DNA of 64,000 bases. Origin: Agelaius tricolor. Taxonomy: Eukaryota > Chordata > Aves > Passeriformes > Icteridae. The number at the start of each line of letters is the position of its first letter. The stretch's first letter is position 1. The position numbers and the translations under genes are program-made. Of this stretch, positions 10,174 to 20,394 are shown piece by piece. The notes beneath the pieces were generated by a model. That model saw nothing but the letters and a program-made list of their open reading frames with translations. It had not been told where the DNA came from and made no database searches. The stretch is from positions 1,798,001 through 1,862,000 of the forward strand of contig JALJCS010000056.1 in the NCBI GenBank assembly GCA_023055355.1, read 5' to 3'.

Positions 10174-11559
10174 ATGAAGTGTTGCAGTTTGCTCTGGATT
10201 CCTTTAAAAACGGCTCTGACTGTCTTTACAGATGCGTCCGGGAGGTCCCACAAGTCTGTTATGATTTGGAAGGATCCTCAAACCCAGCAGTGGGAGACGG
10301 ACATTGCTGAGGTGGAAGGTTCACCTCAGGTTGCTGAATTGGCTGCTGTTGTTAGAGCTTTTGAAAGGTTCTCAGAACCATTCAATCTGATAACGGATTC
10401 TGCATATGTGGCAGGAGTAGTATCCAGGGCAGATCAAGCAATACTGCAAGAAGTGTCTAACATCGCACTTTTCGAATTGCTCTCAAAACTTGTAAAGTTA
10501 GTCACTCACCGAGAGCAACCATTTTATGTGATGCACGTCAGGTCACACACCGACTTGCCAGGGTTTATCGCTGAAGGCAACAGGAGGGCAGATGCTCTTG
10601 CTGCACCTGCAGTGATGGCCACTCTCCCAAATGTTTTTGAACAGGCAAAAATCAGCCACCAGCTTTTCCACCAAAATGCACCTGGCCTGGTTCATCGGTT
10701 TCACATCACTCGAGAACAGGCCAAAGCGATTGTGGCCGCATGCCCAAATTGCCAACAACATGCACTCCCTACAATGAGTGCAGGAGCAAACCCTAGGGGG
10801 TTTAACAGTTGTGAACTGTGGCAAACAGATGTTACACACATACAGTCATTTGGACGGCAGAAATACGTTCATGTTAGTGTAGATACCTTTTCTGGAGCAG
10901 TCTATGCTTCTGCCCACACAGGAGAGTCATCTAATGATGCCATTAAGCACCTCTTACAGGCTTTTTCTTTCATGGGCATCCCCAAGGAGTTGAAAACTGA
11001 TAATGGGCCTGCCTACAAATCCAAGGAATTTGGGAGCTTCCTGCAGCAATGGGGAGTAGAGCACAAAACTGGCATCCCCTACTCCCCTACAGGTCAAGCC
11101 ATTGTAGAAAGGGCTCACCGTGATATTAAAAGAGTCCTGAACCAGCAACAACAGGTTCTGAAGGTGGAACCCCCCCACATCCGATTGTCCAGGGCGGTGT
11201 TCACAATAAATTTTCTGAATTGTTCCTTTGACAGCCTGAACCCGCCCATCTTACCCCACTTTGCGGGGAGCAGTCATACGATGTTGAGAGAAAAGCCTCC
11301 GGTTTTAGTAAAGGACCCTGAGACTTGGAAGACGGTGGGACCTTACAAATTGGTTACTTGGGGACGTGGATACGCCTGTGTGTCCACCCCCTCTGGGTTA
11401 AAGTGGGTTCCTTCCAAATGGGTAAGGCCCTATGTTCCCAAGGTCTCAGAGAAATCAACAGAAGCGCCCCAGGTTGCCAATGCTGCCTGGAGAAGGAAAC
11501 GCCACATGCATTCTCTGGAGGAAATTCCATTTAAGCCTCCTATCTGGAATAGTTTGTAA
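10174..11559 (+). CDS. pol: ERV-B RNase H-integrase open frame (461 codons)
   Basis: The real RNase H begins after the first few residues, at T-V-F-T-D-A-S-G. Further RNase H acids are seen in V-A-E-L-A-A-V and L-I-T-D-S-A-Y, with R-R-A-D-A-L following. Integrase has the H-x3-H (H-Q-L-F-H) and C-x2-C (C-P-N-C) zinc residues. The catalytic triad is also visible: Asp in W-Q-T-D-V-T, Asp in T-D-N-G-P-A-Y and Glu in A-I-V-E-R-A-H. The C-terminal domain runs to a natural stop at 11559. It has no internal stop although upstream RT has several. The frame is the 3' part of pol and lacks its own start, so it is probably not translated independently. Confidence 0.85.
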   Translation: MKCCSLLWIPLKTALTVFTDASGRSHKSVMIWKDPQTQQWETDIAEVEGSPQVAELAAVVRAFERFSEPFNLITDSAYVAGVVSRADQAILQEVSNIALFELLSKLVKLVTHREQPFYVMHVRSHTDLPGFIAEGNRRADALAAPAVMATLPNVFEQAKISHQLFHQNAPGLVHRFHITREQAKAIVAACPNCQQHALPTMSAGANPRGFNSCELWQTDVTHIQSFGRQKYVHVSVDTFSGAVYASAHTGESSNDAIKHLLQAFSFMGIPKELKTDNGPAYKSKEFGSFLQQWGVEHKTGIPYSPTGQAIVERAHRDIKRVLNQQQQVLKVEPPHIRLSRAVFTINFLNCSFDSLNPPILPHFAGSSHTMLREKPPVLVKDPETWKTVGPYKLVTWGRGYACVSTPSGLKWVPSKWVRPYVPKVSEKSTEAPQVANAAWRRKRHMHSLEEIPFKPPIWNSL

Positions 11560-11579
11560 TATGTTTGTCTTAAGTTTCC

Positions 11580-12077
11580 TTGTACCAGTTTAGATCCCAT
11601 GGTTCGTATGTAGCTTCAAGACGCCATGAGGCCAAGCCTGCTCCTTGTCCTACTCCTGATCATCCCACCAGCGATCTCCTGGATAATCCCTCAGCCCAAA
11701 GCATGTATGGACTACCTTGGCAAAAGCCCTCAGACATCAAGAGAGAAACTGATGACTGGCTGAGTGGACTGTTCAAAGGCTGGGGACTCTTGGGCTGGGT
11801 GGGATCTATTCTGAAAACTGTAATTTTAGTACTGTTTATATTAGTTTTTGTTGTTGTAGTTAGCATTGTTTTTGGACTAGTCAAACGCATGGTTCTCAAG
11901 TTGATTTCAAGCTCATCTCCCCCTCCTGAAGTTTACCATTTAGAAGCCCTTAGTGCTCCAATGAATGACATGGAACCCTCAGTGGAAAGCACTGAACCTC
12001 CTGTAGAGGAGGAACCGATTTACCAACCATGGTTTGGCAAGCACTCTGCACCACAAACCCAGTCCTCTTCTTTTTAA
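11580..12077 (+). pseudogene. env: ERV-B env remnant: leader joined to membrane anchor and tail
   Basis: An ATG at 11625 gives a signal-peptide-like stretch (L-L-L-V-L-L-L-I-I-P-P-A) in one frame. A second frame, open to 12077, contains a membrane segment (I-L-K-T-V-I-L-V-L-F-I-L-V-F-V-V-V-V) and an acidic cytoplasmic tail. The whole surface subunit and most of the transmembrane ectodomain are missing, so env collapsed by internal deletion. The signal peptide and anchor are out of frame with each other. Confidence 0.7.
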
Positions 12078-12079
12078 AC

Positions 12080-12094
12080 AAAACTAGGGGGAGA
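12080..12094 (+). other. ERV-B polypurine tract
   Basis: The run aaaactagggggaga lies immediately before the LTR start TGTTGCAG at 12095. It is the expected primer for plus-strand DNA synthesis. Confidence 0.75.
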
Positions 12095-12660
12095 TGTTGC
12101 AGTGTGTCGCCATTTCCTGTTTCAACTATCCAAACCTCCTCAGGTGTGCCAACTTTTCTCCCTCCCCCTTTTGCCCTCCTGCCTCAGAGCTGCCCATCAA
12201 TCTTAACCTTCCAGCAAGGCGTCGTGTGATTGGCAGATGCCCCCCAGGCCTGGGCTCATTGGTCCCTCACCCTCACATCCCTTCACCCCTTCCCTTGCTC
12301 ACACCTGGTTGGCCCTCACCTGTCCCTCCCCTCCCCCTGTCCCCGGGGCTTAAAAGGACACGAGACCATGCAGCCGGGGGTCTGTCTGGGAGCTGTTACC
12401 ACATTCAGAAGTCTACCATGCTGAAATAAAACTCTGGATTTAAGCTCTATGGCAGAACCCGCTTCTTTTCTCTTCACTGTCGTCTGAACCTTTTCCACCA
12501 AAGGTAAACTGAGTTCCTATTTTGCCTGGATTTGTTCTGAGCGCCCAGCTGCAGCACCCAGCTGGCCAAAGGTATCTCTGCGGTGAAAACACCACAGCTG
12601 CAGCCTTTGGTCCAGCAGCGAGGCCAGACGAAGCCAGGCAGGACACACCCGGAAACATTC
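12095..12660 (+). repeat. ERV-B 3' LTR (right end approximate)
   Basis: It starts TGTTGCAGTGTG right after the polypurine tract. A TATA-like ggcttaaaagg lies near 12347, and AATAAA at about 12425-12430. The right boundary is uncertain: sequence of the LTR-C family begins near 12670, so the LTR ends somewhere around 12650-12665 (a CA occurs at 12655-12656). No second copy is in the window for comparison. Confidence 0.75.
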
Positions 12661-12669
12661 GGGGACTAA

Positions 12670-13949
12670 TATTTAATAATTAACCTACAACTATATGTAA
12701 AAAGAAACACACAGAAAGAATGAAAACCTTCCAAAAACATTTCCTCCTCCCCCCACCAAATTTCCAATACATCCATCCCTCAGATCACCAACTCCCAGTC
12801 CATCACCACCCTTCAGATAATCAATTCTCAGTTCATCAAGAGGAGAGGAGTCCCTCTTGTACCATAGGCTTCCCCTGGAAACACAGTTGAGATCTTGTGT
12901 GTTTCCATGTCACACGTGGCACCGCCCCGAGAACATTTGCCATCGTGACATCTTCCTTCCATGTCCAGTGCTCTCACTACTGCGCATGGACCAGAGCTGC
13001 TTCTAGGGTTTTCCTTTTAAGTGTGCTTTGCCCAGTTCCAAAAAAGAGCACAGTCTCTCACTTTCGGGACACCTGCCCCCCCCAAATTTCACCCCCTGGG
13101 GCCGAGGGGTCTCAAGAACAGAGATCTTCTCCTCCACTGAAGATCGAGGGCACCAACCACCCTCCTCACCCGTTGTCTCTGTTCACGCACTCTTTCACAT
13201 AACATCACTGAACTCTCTTGGCTCTAATCCATTGCCTCCCTGCTAAATGCAGTCTCTGTGTCACAGGAAAAATGGTTCTCTCCATGGCTATACAAGAAAA
13301 GTCCAGCCAAAGGCCACTCCATGACCTCCTGCCACCTAAGATTCTTCTTCACTTCTCTGGTGGCCCATTTCCTCTTATCTTGTCTCTATCTCTCTTCTCA
13401 TTCAGCTCCAGGAGGATTAGCATTTGTAAGGTTTCCATCATCCAAGAAAAGGGTTAAAAATCTCAGGCTCTGCCTGTCCAGAACTCCCACAGCTGCCCTG
13501 CCGGGCACCTTCTCGCTGCACGCCCCCCCTCCCTCCTTCTCCTTCTTGGCCGGCCGCCGTGCTATCAAATTTCAAGGTGGCACAGGCACAGGCTGGCGCT
13601 CTCTCTCTCTCTCTCCTGGGGCGGGGAGGGTGGCTGCCCGATGTCTCTTAGTGCTCCTCCACCCTTCCATCCTCAGGGGCCAGGCCTACCTCACCCGGCC
13701 GCATGGCTTCCCCTCCACCAGCCCAGCCGGCAGCTCGGCTGGGGAGGTCTGATCTGTTTCCCTGCTGGAACCCAAGAGAAGATTTTCCTGGGAGTGCTCT
13801 GCTTTTACCCCCCCCCCCCCCCCCCCCCGTGTTCTCCGAGGCATATCCATGTCCCCAGTGGCCACACCAGGTGCCAATATTCAAATCTAAGCACCCATTG
13901 GTTTGACCACAGCATCCAAAAAAAACTCACTTCCTCTCAAACCTCAACA
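12670..13949 (-). repeat. LTR-C copy 2, truncated at its left side by ERV-B
   Basis: From about 12670 the sequence matches LTR-C copies 1 and 3, including the CT-rich tracts and the terminal aaacctcaaca. The approximately 120 bases that should start with tgtcatggttt are absent. The simplest reading is that ERV-B inserted into this LTR and the missing piece lies left of the window. On the right it ends inside RT of ERV-D; the next bases gtagc are the predicted duplication. A C run lies at about 13808-13828. Confidence 0.8.
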
Positions 13950-14742
13950 GTAGCCTCTCTTACTTCAACTTTAGCTTCCCTAAATAGTAAAAGATCATCC
14001 ACATATTGGATAATTTGTATTCCAGGAGAGGTAGGGGAAGCTTGTATTATTGTTTCGAAAGCTTGCCCAAATAAGTTTGGAGATTCTGTAAACCCCTGTG
14101 GTAATTTTGTCCATCTTAATTGCTGCTTTTTCCCAGTTTTTGGATCCTCCCATTCAAAGGCAAAAATATCTCAGCTCTCCTTGGCTAGCGGGCAAGCCCA
14201 AAAAGCATCTTTAAGATCCACTACACTAAACCACTGATGCTGGGGTGGGACTTTACTTAGAAGCGTATAAGGATTTGATACCACTGGGTAGCGAGTCCAA
14301 GTCCTTTAATTAAGTTCCTTAAATCTTGTACTAGTATATAACTCCCATCAAGCTTTTTTACTGGGAGAATAGGGGTATTATGAGGAGACATACAAGGTTG
14401 TAATGTCCCATCCTTTATTAGTCCTTCTATTACAGGCTTCAAACCTTCCTGTCTTTCTAAAGATACAGGATACTGACGTACACGTATGGGACAATCTTGT
14501 CTGTCAATTGTAACCCTTATGGGGTCGATATTTAATCCTCCCCTATTTCCTTCTCCAGCCCAAATTTCCTTGTTGATTTTTTCTTCATCCTCTTGGCCTA
14601 ATTTTAAAACTCTAGCTGTCATTTTCCCATCTTCTGGTATAACCCTATTCCTAATTGCACTTGTAAGTCTCTCCCCAATAAGTTGATACCTGTCCCTGGG
14701 ACCAATAAGACATCCCCATCCAAATTTTAGTTTCCTCCTCAA
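13950..14742 (-). pseudogene. pol: ERV-D reverse transcriptase, N-terminal two-thirds
   Basis: Fingers sequence with V-R-Q-Y-P-V-S-L and C-M-S-P-H-N-T-P-I-L-P-V-K is followed by V-Q-D-L-R. After a frameshift near 14257, palm sequence continues with L-K-D-A-F-W-A, L-P-Q-G-F-T-E-S-P and Q-Y-V-D-D-L-L-L close to 13990-14010. The downstream half is cut off by LTR-C copy 2. Start of mature RT is not defined in the polyprotein. Confidence 0.8.
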
Positions 14743-14965
14743 TTACCACATCTTTAATGACTGGAACTGTAAAACTTTCTCCTTTTGCCCCTGTTACTTT
14801 TAGAGTATCTTTGCTTACACTATAACCTTTTGGAATATTTAACAGGCAGGTTCTTTCTGCCCCTGTGTCTACTACAAATTCCAATTCTTCTCGGGGACCT
14901 GCTTTTAAAGTTACCACAGGCTCCAGATGGTATTTGTCCCCCAAAAAATAGAGCCTATGACTTTC
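14651..14965 (-). pseudogene. pro: ERV-D protease
   Basis: It follows the NC stop codon in the same frame. The catalytic E-F-V-V-D-T-G-A-E-R-T core is intact. The frame then runs past the V-I-K-D-V flap-like region and shifts before the closing L-L-G-R motif, which continues in the overlapping RT frame. Confidence 0.8.
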
Positions 14966-14968
14966 CTA
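14966..14968 (-). promoter_or_regulatory. ERV-D gag-pol stop codon (UAG) in frame with protease
   Basis: TAG ends the NC segment (after E-E-E) and the protease continues in the same frame. Gammaretroviruses typically make Gag-Pol by suppression of such a stop. The bases after it (gaaagt) are less similar to the known readthrough context than those in ERV-F. Confidence 0.55.
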
Positions 14969-17073
14969 TTCCTCCTCTGTGCCCATCTCTTTAAAGATTT
15001 TCAGATCTTTCGCCTGCTTAGGACAATTTTTCCTATAATGCCCTTTGCCCCCACAGTAAAAACAGACATTTCTGGAATGCTCCTGATACTTTGTTTGCAT
15101 TGGGGTTCTATTATTTTCCTTTCCCTTGTCTCTATGACTTTCATATCTAGGAGTAGTGCCTGTGTGTTTTTGATTTTTCTGGAAATTGTTTTCTCGCATG
15201 GTGGCTACCATAATTTTGCATTCAGTTTAGCCTTTTCTTCATCTCTCCGGACATAAACTTTCTGAGCTTCCTTTAATAAATCATCTAATGATCTATTATG
15301 CCAATCCTCAATTTTTTTCTAATTTTTTTTCTAATATCTGGCCAAGCATTAGTAACAAAGTTAATCCTTAACAAAGCTTTTCCCACATCAGTTTCAGGGT
15401 CTACCCCGGAATATTGTTTCATATTTCTCCTAAGTCCGTCTAACCATTCAATTGGAGTCTCTTCTTTCCCCTGCTGTGCTTCAAAAGCCTTTTTAGCATT
15501 TTGCCTTCTGGGTGCTGCCTCTCTTATTCCCTTGATTATTAAATTACAATAATCATTCGTTTCCTCCCCTCATTATTTTGACCCCACTCAGGAGGTGCAG
15601 TTGGCATTTTGTCTTCTCAGGGGGGCCCCTGTGGATTATCCTTTTCCCAAGCTTTTATTCCAGCTGCTCTGATTAATTGCCTCTCTTCCTGAGAAAATAT
15701 TATTTTTATTATGGATTGCATCTCTTCCCAAGTATGAATGTTTGGACCTAAAAATTGGTCTAATTGTTCAGCTGTGCCTATGGGATCCTCCAAAATCCCT
15801 TTGATTTCTTTTTTAAAATTTCTGACCTCAGAAGAAGTCAAAAGGGCATTTACAAACCCTGTTCCACCCCCTCCCATGGGAACCTCTCTTAACGGAAATA
15901 GACCAATCCCTTCATCGAACTCTTTTTCTTTTTTATCTTCTATAGCCTTTCTCCCATGTGTTGAGAAAGAATTTGGAGAGGGCTGCCTTTGATCTGAGCT
16001 CCTAGTGTTTCGATATGGTGCTTCCTCGAGAGCGAGAGCGTTTCCCTGAACAGCCGGAGCTGTGGTTACCAAGGGAACGGAGCTCAGGGCAGGACGGGGG
16101 TTGAGGGGAGGATATCCCGCCGAGGCTTGGTACTCCAAGGGCGGGACGTAGGCGTGGTCTGCTGCCAGAACCGCCAGAGGAGGAGGTACTTCCGGGGGAT
16201 ACCAGACAGGAGCGTGGTCGGCTTGCATGTGGCTAATGGCAGCTGAGTCAGCGGCTCCCGGCAGAGGCAAAGCAGCAGTGGCGGCACCCAGCGCAGTCGG
16301 CACGGGCAGGGCAGCCGGGGATTGGGCAGTGGGGGAAGAGGTCGGGGATGGGATGGCTGGGACCGACGGGACCCCTGGCATGGTCGGGGGGTGGTCATAG
16401 ACCATGAAGCAGGAGGGACCCCAGACATGGATGTTAGGGCGGCCGCGGACCAGGCGGCCGGAACTGGGGCAGACAAATTCACCGGCAGGGCCGGGGCAGG
16501 GGTGTGGGCAGGGACAGGCGGAGCTGCCGCGGGCAGCGAGCCAGGACCTGGAATCAGGACAGGTGGAGCTGAAGCGGGCAGCGAGCCGGGACCCGGGGCT
16601 GGCGCCTCGGCCGCGAACGGAGGGGGCAAGACCTGCAAAGGATCCCACTCTTTTTCTGTTTTTTCCTCTTGTTCCGCTCCCTTTCCTTTTCCCTTTTTCT
16701 TGTTTTGTCTCGGGGGTTTCTGATACTTTAAAAATTTTTATTTTCCTAAAATCTCCTGTCCAACATATGGCATATTCTCTTTCTTCTAGATTAAATGGTT
16801 CCTTTGAATTTACAAATTCATTTAAAGCCTGAAAATTCATTTTTCAAAAGAGCCATATCTAGGCTAATAAACGTGGTCAGATCTAATTTTCTTTGTTGGC
16901 CATTCGAGCATACAGAATTGTATCATCTTTACCTTGTCCTTTTTCCTTGAACAAGGGTTTTTTTCCCAGTTGGCTAACATAACTCCCAGAGGGCTATCTT
17001 GGGGTATTGATGTTGGTAATTTTTTTCTCCCTTTTTTCCTTCCTGTATCCACCCTACTGGATTTCTGTCCCAT
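14969..17073 (-). pseudogene. gag: ERV-D gag (MA, Pro-rich domain, CA, NC)
   Basis: The ATG at 17073 gives M-G-Q-K-S-S, a myristoylation-type start, then D-S-P-L-G-V-M-L-A-N-W-E typical of gamma matrix. A frameshift near 16860 moves to an open frame 16840-15617. That frame contains a long Pro/Ala-rich region and the start of capsid, including L-D-Q-F-L-G-P-N-I-H-T-W-E-E-M-Q. The rest of capsid is broken by stops and frameshifts (about 15615-15212). NC has one knuckle, C-F-Y-C-G-G-K-G-H-Y-R-K-N-C. Confidence 0.85.
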
Positions 17074-17240
17074 TTTTCAAGATCTTATCTATTTGTCCCC
17101 TGCCTCTGTTTTTCACTTTTTTTTCCCTAACAACCTAAATACCACTTTTCTTTTAGCTACACACACGCAAAAATAAAAAAAACCTTTTTCTCACACTACT
17201 TTTCAATACAATACACCTCCTGTTAAAAACGCCAATCACT

Positions 17241-17846
17241 TGTCTTCAAAATTTTAAAAGTTTAATAGTAATAAAATGGTTATAAAAATAGTAATACAAT
17301 TAGAGTAATAATAATTTGGACAAACTGAATTAGGACAATATGAAACAATAAAGACAAAGAGTTACGGACATCTGGTTACCTTTTTTCTGGGCAGCACGAG
17401 CTAGAAGAAGGACCCCTGCTAACAAAGGATTAACCCTTAAGAACAATAGCCCGTTGCATATTCATACACTTCATACGTGATGCATAAATTCCATTCAAAT
17501 ACAGGATTCTGTCTGGTCATTGTCAACTTCTTCCTTCTAATCCCAACAGCGCCTTCGTTTCTTCTGATAAGAAGGCAATAAATTCTTTTCCTTGAAAGAT
17601 TTAGGTGTCCTGTGGCTGCTGTCTGGTGCGAGTGCCTCATTCCTTTCTTGAAAAAAACCCCACTAACATAGTTCTTATTTTAACTACCAAAGTTACCTTC
17701 TAATTGCAAAACTACATTTATTATTAAAATGTCAATACAGCACTACTAATCAATACATCAAAATACATATTCATCACTACTAATCAATACATCAAAATAC
17801 AGATGGTAAATATCTGCGTAGAGCCATATAATAGGCACTTTTCACA
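17241..17846 (-). repeat. LTR-N (about 606 bp), shared between ERV-E (3') and ERV-D (5')
   Basis: On the minus strand the env stop of ERV-E is followed by a purine-rich tract (aaaagaaagagggagga) and then TGTGAAAAGTGCC, the LTR start. The end is taken at ...TTGAAGACA at 17241, after which a TTGGCG-containing stretch could be a decayed primer site. The gag of ERV-D begins about 170 bases further on. AT-rich; a short repeat (actactaatcaatacatcaa) occurs twice around 17744-17795. Boundaries rest on context because no second copy is in the window. Confidence 0.7.
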
Positions 17847-17899
17847 ATCCTCCCTCTTTCTTTTGGTAATTAATTTGGCTCGAGCAGTATTTACGGCTT

Positions 17900-19759
17900 T
17901 CAAACCTTCATCAGCCGCTCATTTTCCTCACAAATCTGTCTCACTTCTCTGAGGGGGTCTTCCAAATTGTTTTTTTTCTTTAAGACCATAATCCATTGTG
18001 CTGGTTTTGTTGTAGCCAGCTTTTGGTCCATGGGCATGGTCACTAATTGCATGCTTTGGACCACACTGGTGATGAGCCGAATGAAACAGGGGATCAAACA
18101 AGGAAGAAATATCAGACCAGTTGTAGCGCACAAAAGGAAGAAGCCTAATTTTTTCCACCATTCTATTCCTAGCACATTATCCCACCAGCTAGTGTTTAAC
18201 ATTGATTCCCATTTTTGAACTGGCACATGGGCGATTTTTCTGATATCGTTGACTATATCCAAGACAGCATTTCCATTGTCATCTATTTTTAAGCAACAAT
18301 CTGATGTATTAAATTTCCCACAAACACCCCCTTCTTCAGCCAGTAAATAGTCTAAAGCCAACCTATTCTGATACACGGCCGCTCTCGTTTGGGTTTGTTG
18401 TCTTGATATTAGTTCTACTGCCCGACCAGTTTTGTTCGTTATTATTTCTACAGCGGCTTGGAGTCTTATAATACGATTTAACATATAAATTGCGGTCCGA
18501 TATCCCCAGCTTCCATCCTGTGCCCAGGTGGCTGGCCCATATGTCTCTAATATGCGTTCAGGGGGCCAGTCCTCATCTCCCCATTTTTGGAATCCTCCAA
18601 TCAAATCTCTTTTATCCCTCTTTAGGTCCTCATAAACTGGTATCCCTAATTGATCCCCATCAGGTCCTGGCAAAAGAAAAAATCCTGGCTGTATGATCCC
18701 CAGAGTACAGCTCCCTTTCCGCTGAGAGGGGAGTTTTGGGTATGCTCTTTTTCCGCATATCCAAAATAAGCCATCTGGAGCTTTCCAATAATCAAATCTT
18801 TGCTGATCTATATCCTCCCAGAACTTGGAAATTTCTGGGATGCCAGAGTACAGATTTTTTCCTGTATCATTGCATTGAAAAAGCCCAATTTTATTATCAT
18901 ACTTACAACTCCCTTTCTTTCTTTCTTTCTGTGTCCAATACATAGTTGGTTCTTCTGGGACCCACCATACAGAAGTTCCGTTACTAACCTTGTATCTTTT
19001 GCAGGGAGTTTTTCCTACTTCATTAATGAATCTTTTCCCAGTGCGCCAGAGACATTCCTCACCTATGACTATTGAACTCAAAATCCACCCCTCAGGTCGA
19101 TCCTCCCCACTTATACATGTTTGGTTCCATTTAAGGAGCTCAATTGGGCCTAAGCTGCTGCCTTTCTATGGCCATTCTTCTGACATCAAAGCCCCTCCAC
19201 AGACCAAACAATTGCTTATATTAAGTTCTCTGCTTATTCTTTCCCCCAATTCCACAAACTGATTTTTACCTATTCTTGAGATATCTATTTCTTTTTCTAA
19301 TTGCTCCTCAAGTTTCGTATACAAATCATCAATTGAGATTGGCACAGGTTTAGGTGGTTTTACTGGCTTAGCATTCGTGCTTACCAGTTGCTCTTTTACT
19401 AAATCTTGTGCTTTGTTTCCAATCATGTAGGTAAAGCAAACCCATTTCTCCCCTTTTGGGCATTGACTTCCCATTCTGTTACCACTCGTTCCTAAGTTCT
19501 CCACAATCCAGTACATTTTCCCATTGTGCATGCACTTGCCTAACTTGGATGGGTTATAACAGTGACTGTCGACATGAGTGTGAGAAATAAAAAAGGAACC
19601 TTGGTGTCTTTCCATATATAGCTTACGGTAACACCTGTGGCATGGCCTTGTCGTTATCCCGAAAGGGAAACAACAAAAAATGAGTGACATTAAAAGGAGT
19701 AACAGAGGTCCAGTATGCCTTATACTCCCACCTCCCATGCCTATGGGGTTGCTACCCAC
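17900..19759 (-). pseudogene. env: ERV-E env, one frame with a single internal stop
   Basis: A signal peptide (L-L-L-L-L-M-S-L-I-F-C-C-F) follows the start at 19759. The surface subunit has a C-L-V-C motif in N-C-L-V-C-G-G. A TAG at 19166-19168 interrupts at a position where W would fit. The same frame then runs open to 17900: a K-R-D-K-R basic cleavage site near 18620, a fusion-proximal L-I-G-G, a heptad region, and an immunosuppressive-domain-like Y-Q-N-R-L-A-L-D-Y-L-L followed by C-G-K-F-N-T-S-D-C-C (spacing C-x7-CC). A membrane anchor (F-F-L-L-C-A-T-T-G-L-I-F-L) and tail complete it. Class I gamma-type fusion glycoprotein. Confidence 0.88.
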
Positions 19760-19827
19760 AGCAGGTGTATTGGATCTTCTTGGTGGTTAATACAGAGGCC
19801 AATCTGGTCTTGCCCTCTATCTCCTTG

Positions 19828-20394
19828 TCACTTTCTCTTAGCTAATTTCCAGGCAAATCGCTTTTGACACTCCTTCACTGTGGTTCCCCACTGTTCCTCA
19901 GGTATTTCCCACATAACAGGCACTAATAATTCCCATCCACACAACAAGCCTACTATCTCAGTTCCCTCAAGTTCTCCCTGGACAGGAGATTGACTTGGCA
20001 CTTGACACTTCCTGCAATGAGAGCATCGATTATGTGAACTACAATACCAATTCTTCCCACAACTTAAACATTTATATTTAACCCAACTAGCATGTCCGGT
20101 ATGTGGGTGAATCAAACAGGGTATTTATGATGACACTGGTGGGAGTTGCAACTCCTCCTCCTCTTTGTATAAGTCACAGGCTAAGGCCTGAACGCAAGAG
20201 TTCTCTATTTGATATAGTCCTGATCCTCCTGTTTGGACTGGAAGTATTCCTCCGCAAGGAGAGTACCGGAGATGTCTCAAAGTTTGTCCTGACGGTACTT
20301 GGAACCACTGGTATAAGCTCAGTCTTATTTCCCAGTTAGGTGTGATCCCGTGTATATTTCTTAGATCTTTTGGGTCTTCCTGGTTCATTGCCAC
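19828..20394 (-). pseudogene. Cysteine-rich accessory gene in ERV-E, between pol and env (unrecognised)
   Basis: I do not recognise this gene. One frame of about 188 codons begins inside the end of integrase (59-base overlap) and is interrupted once by TAA at 20125-20127. The N-terminal part is Trp/Gly/Tyr-containing. The second half has W-V-K-Y-K-C-L-S-C-G-K-N-W-Y-C and a C-x2-C-x2-C cluster (R-C-S-H-C-R-K-C-Q), then ends with P-E-E-Q-W-G-T-T-V-K-E-C and R-F-A-W-K-L. Both conserved blocks recur before gag in ERV-F and ERV-I. Paired cysteines suggest a zinc-binding module; function is unknown. Confidence 0.7.

Larger units (their letters stand above)
4061..12660 (+). mobile_element. ERV-B: class II provirus lacking its 5' LTR in this window
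   Basis: Order on the plus strand: leader with splice-donor-like cggtgagtatt, gag, protease, RT, RNase H-integrase, collapsed env, polypurine tract and 3' LTR. The 5' LTR is not seen because ERV-A occupies the position just upstream of the leader; it should be found left of ERV-A. A solo LTR of another family interrupts gag at 5818-7133. RT has several in-frame stops while RNase H-integrase remains open, so decay is uneven. Confidence 0.85.
13950..17240 (-). mobile_element. ERV-D: 5' part of a gamma-like provirus (leader, gag, pro, RT)
   Basis: Reading leftward from the LTR at 17241-17846: short leader, gag with M-G-Q start, one zinc knuckle, a gag-pol stop codon, protease, and RT up to the Y-V-D-D region. 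LTR-C copy 2 interrupts RT at 13949. It is about 90 percent identical by eye to ERV-E over the roughly 90 bases where both cover RT, and is also close to ERV-F, so these three form one family. The single knuckle and in-frame gag-pol stop fit a gammaretrovirus-like element. Confidence 0.85.

Noticed and set aside
13808..13828. Poly-C run as a regulatory or structural element
   Set aside because: Simple homopolymer inside a degenerate LTR; likely slippage or uncertain base calling.
17744..17795. CRISPR-like direct repeats
   Set aside because: Two copies of a 20-base AT-rich motif in an LTR in vertebrate DNA; no array structure.
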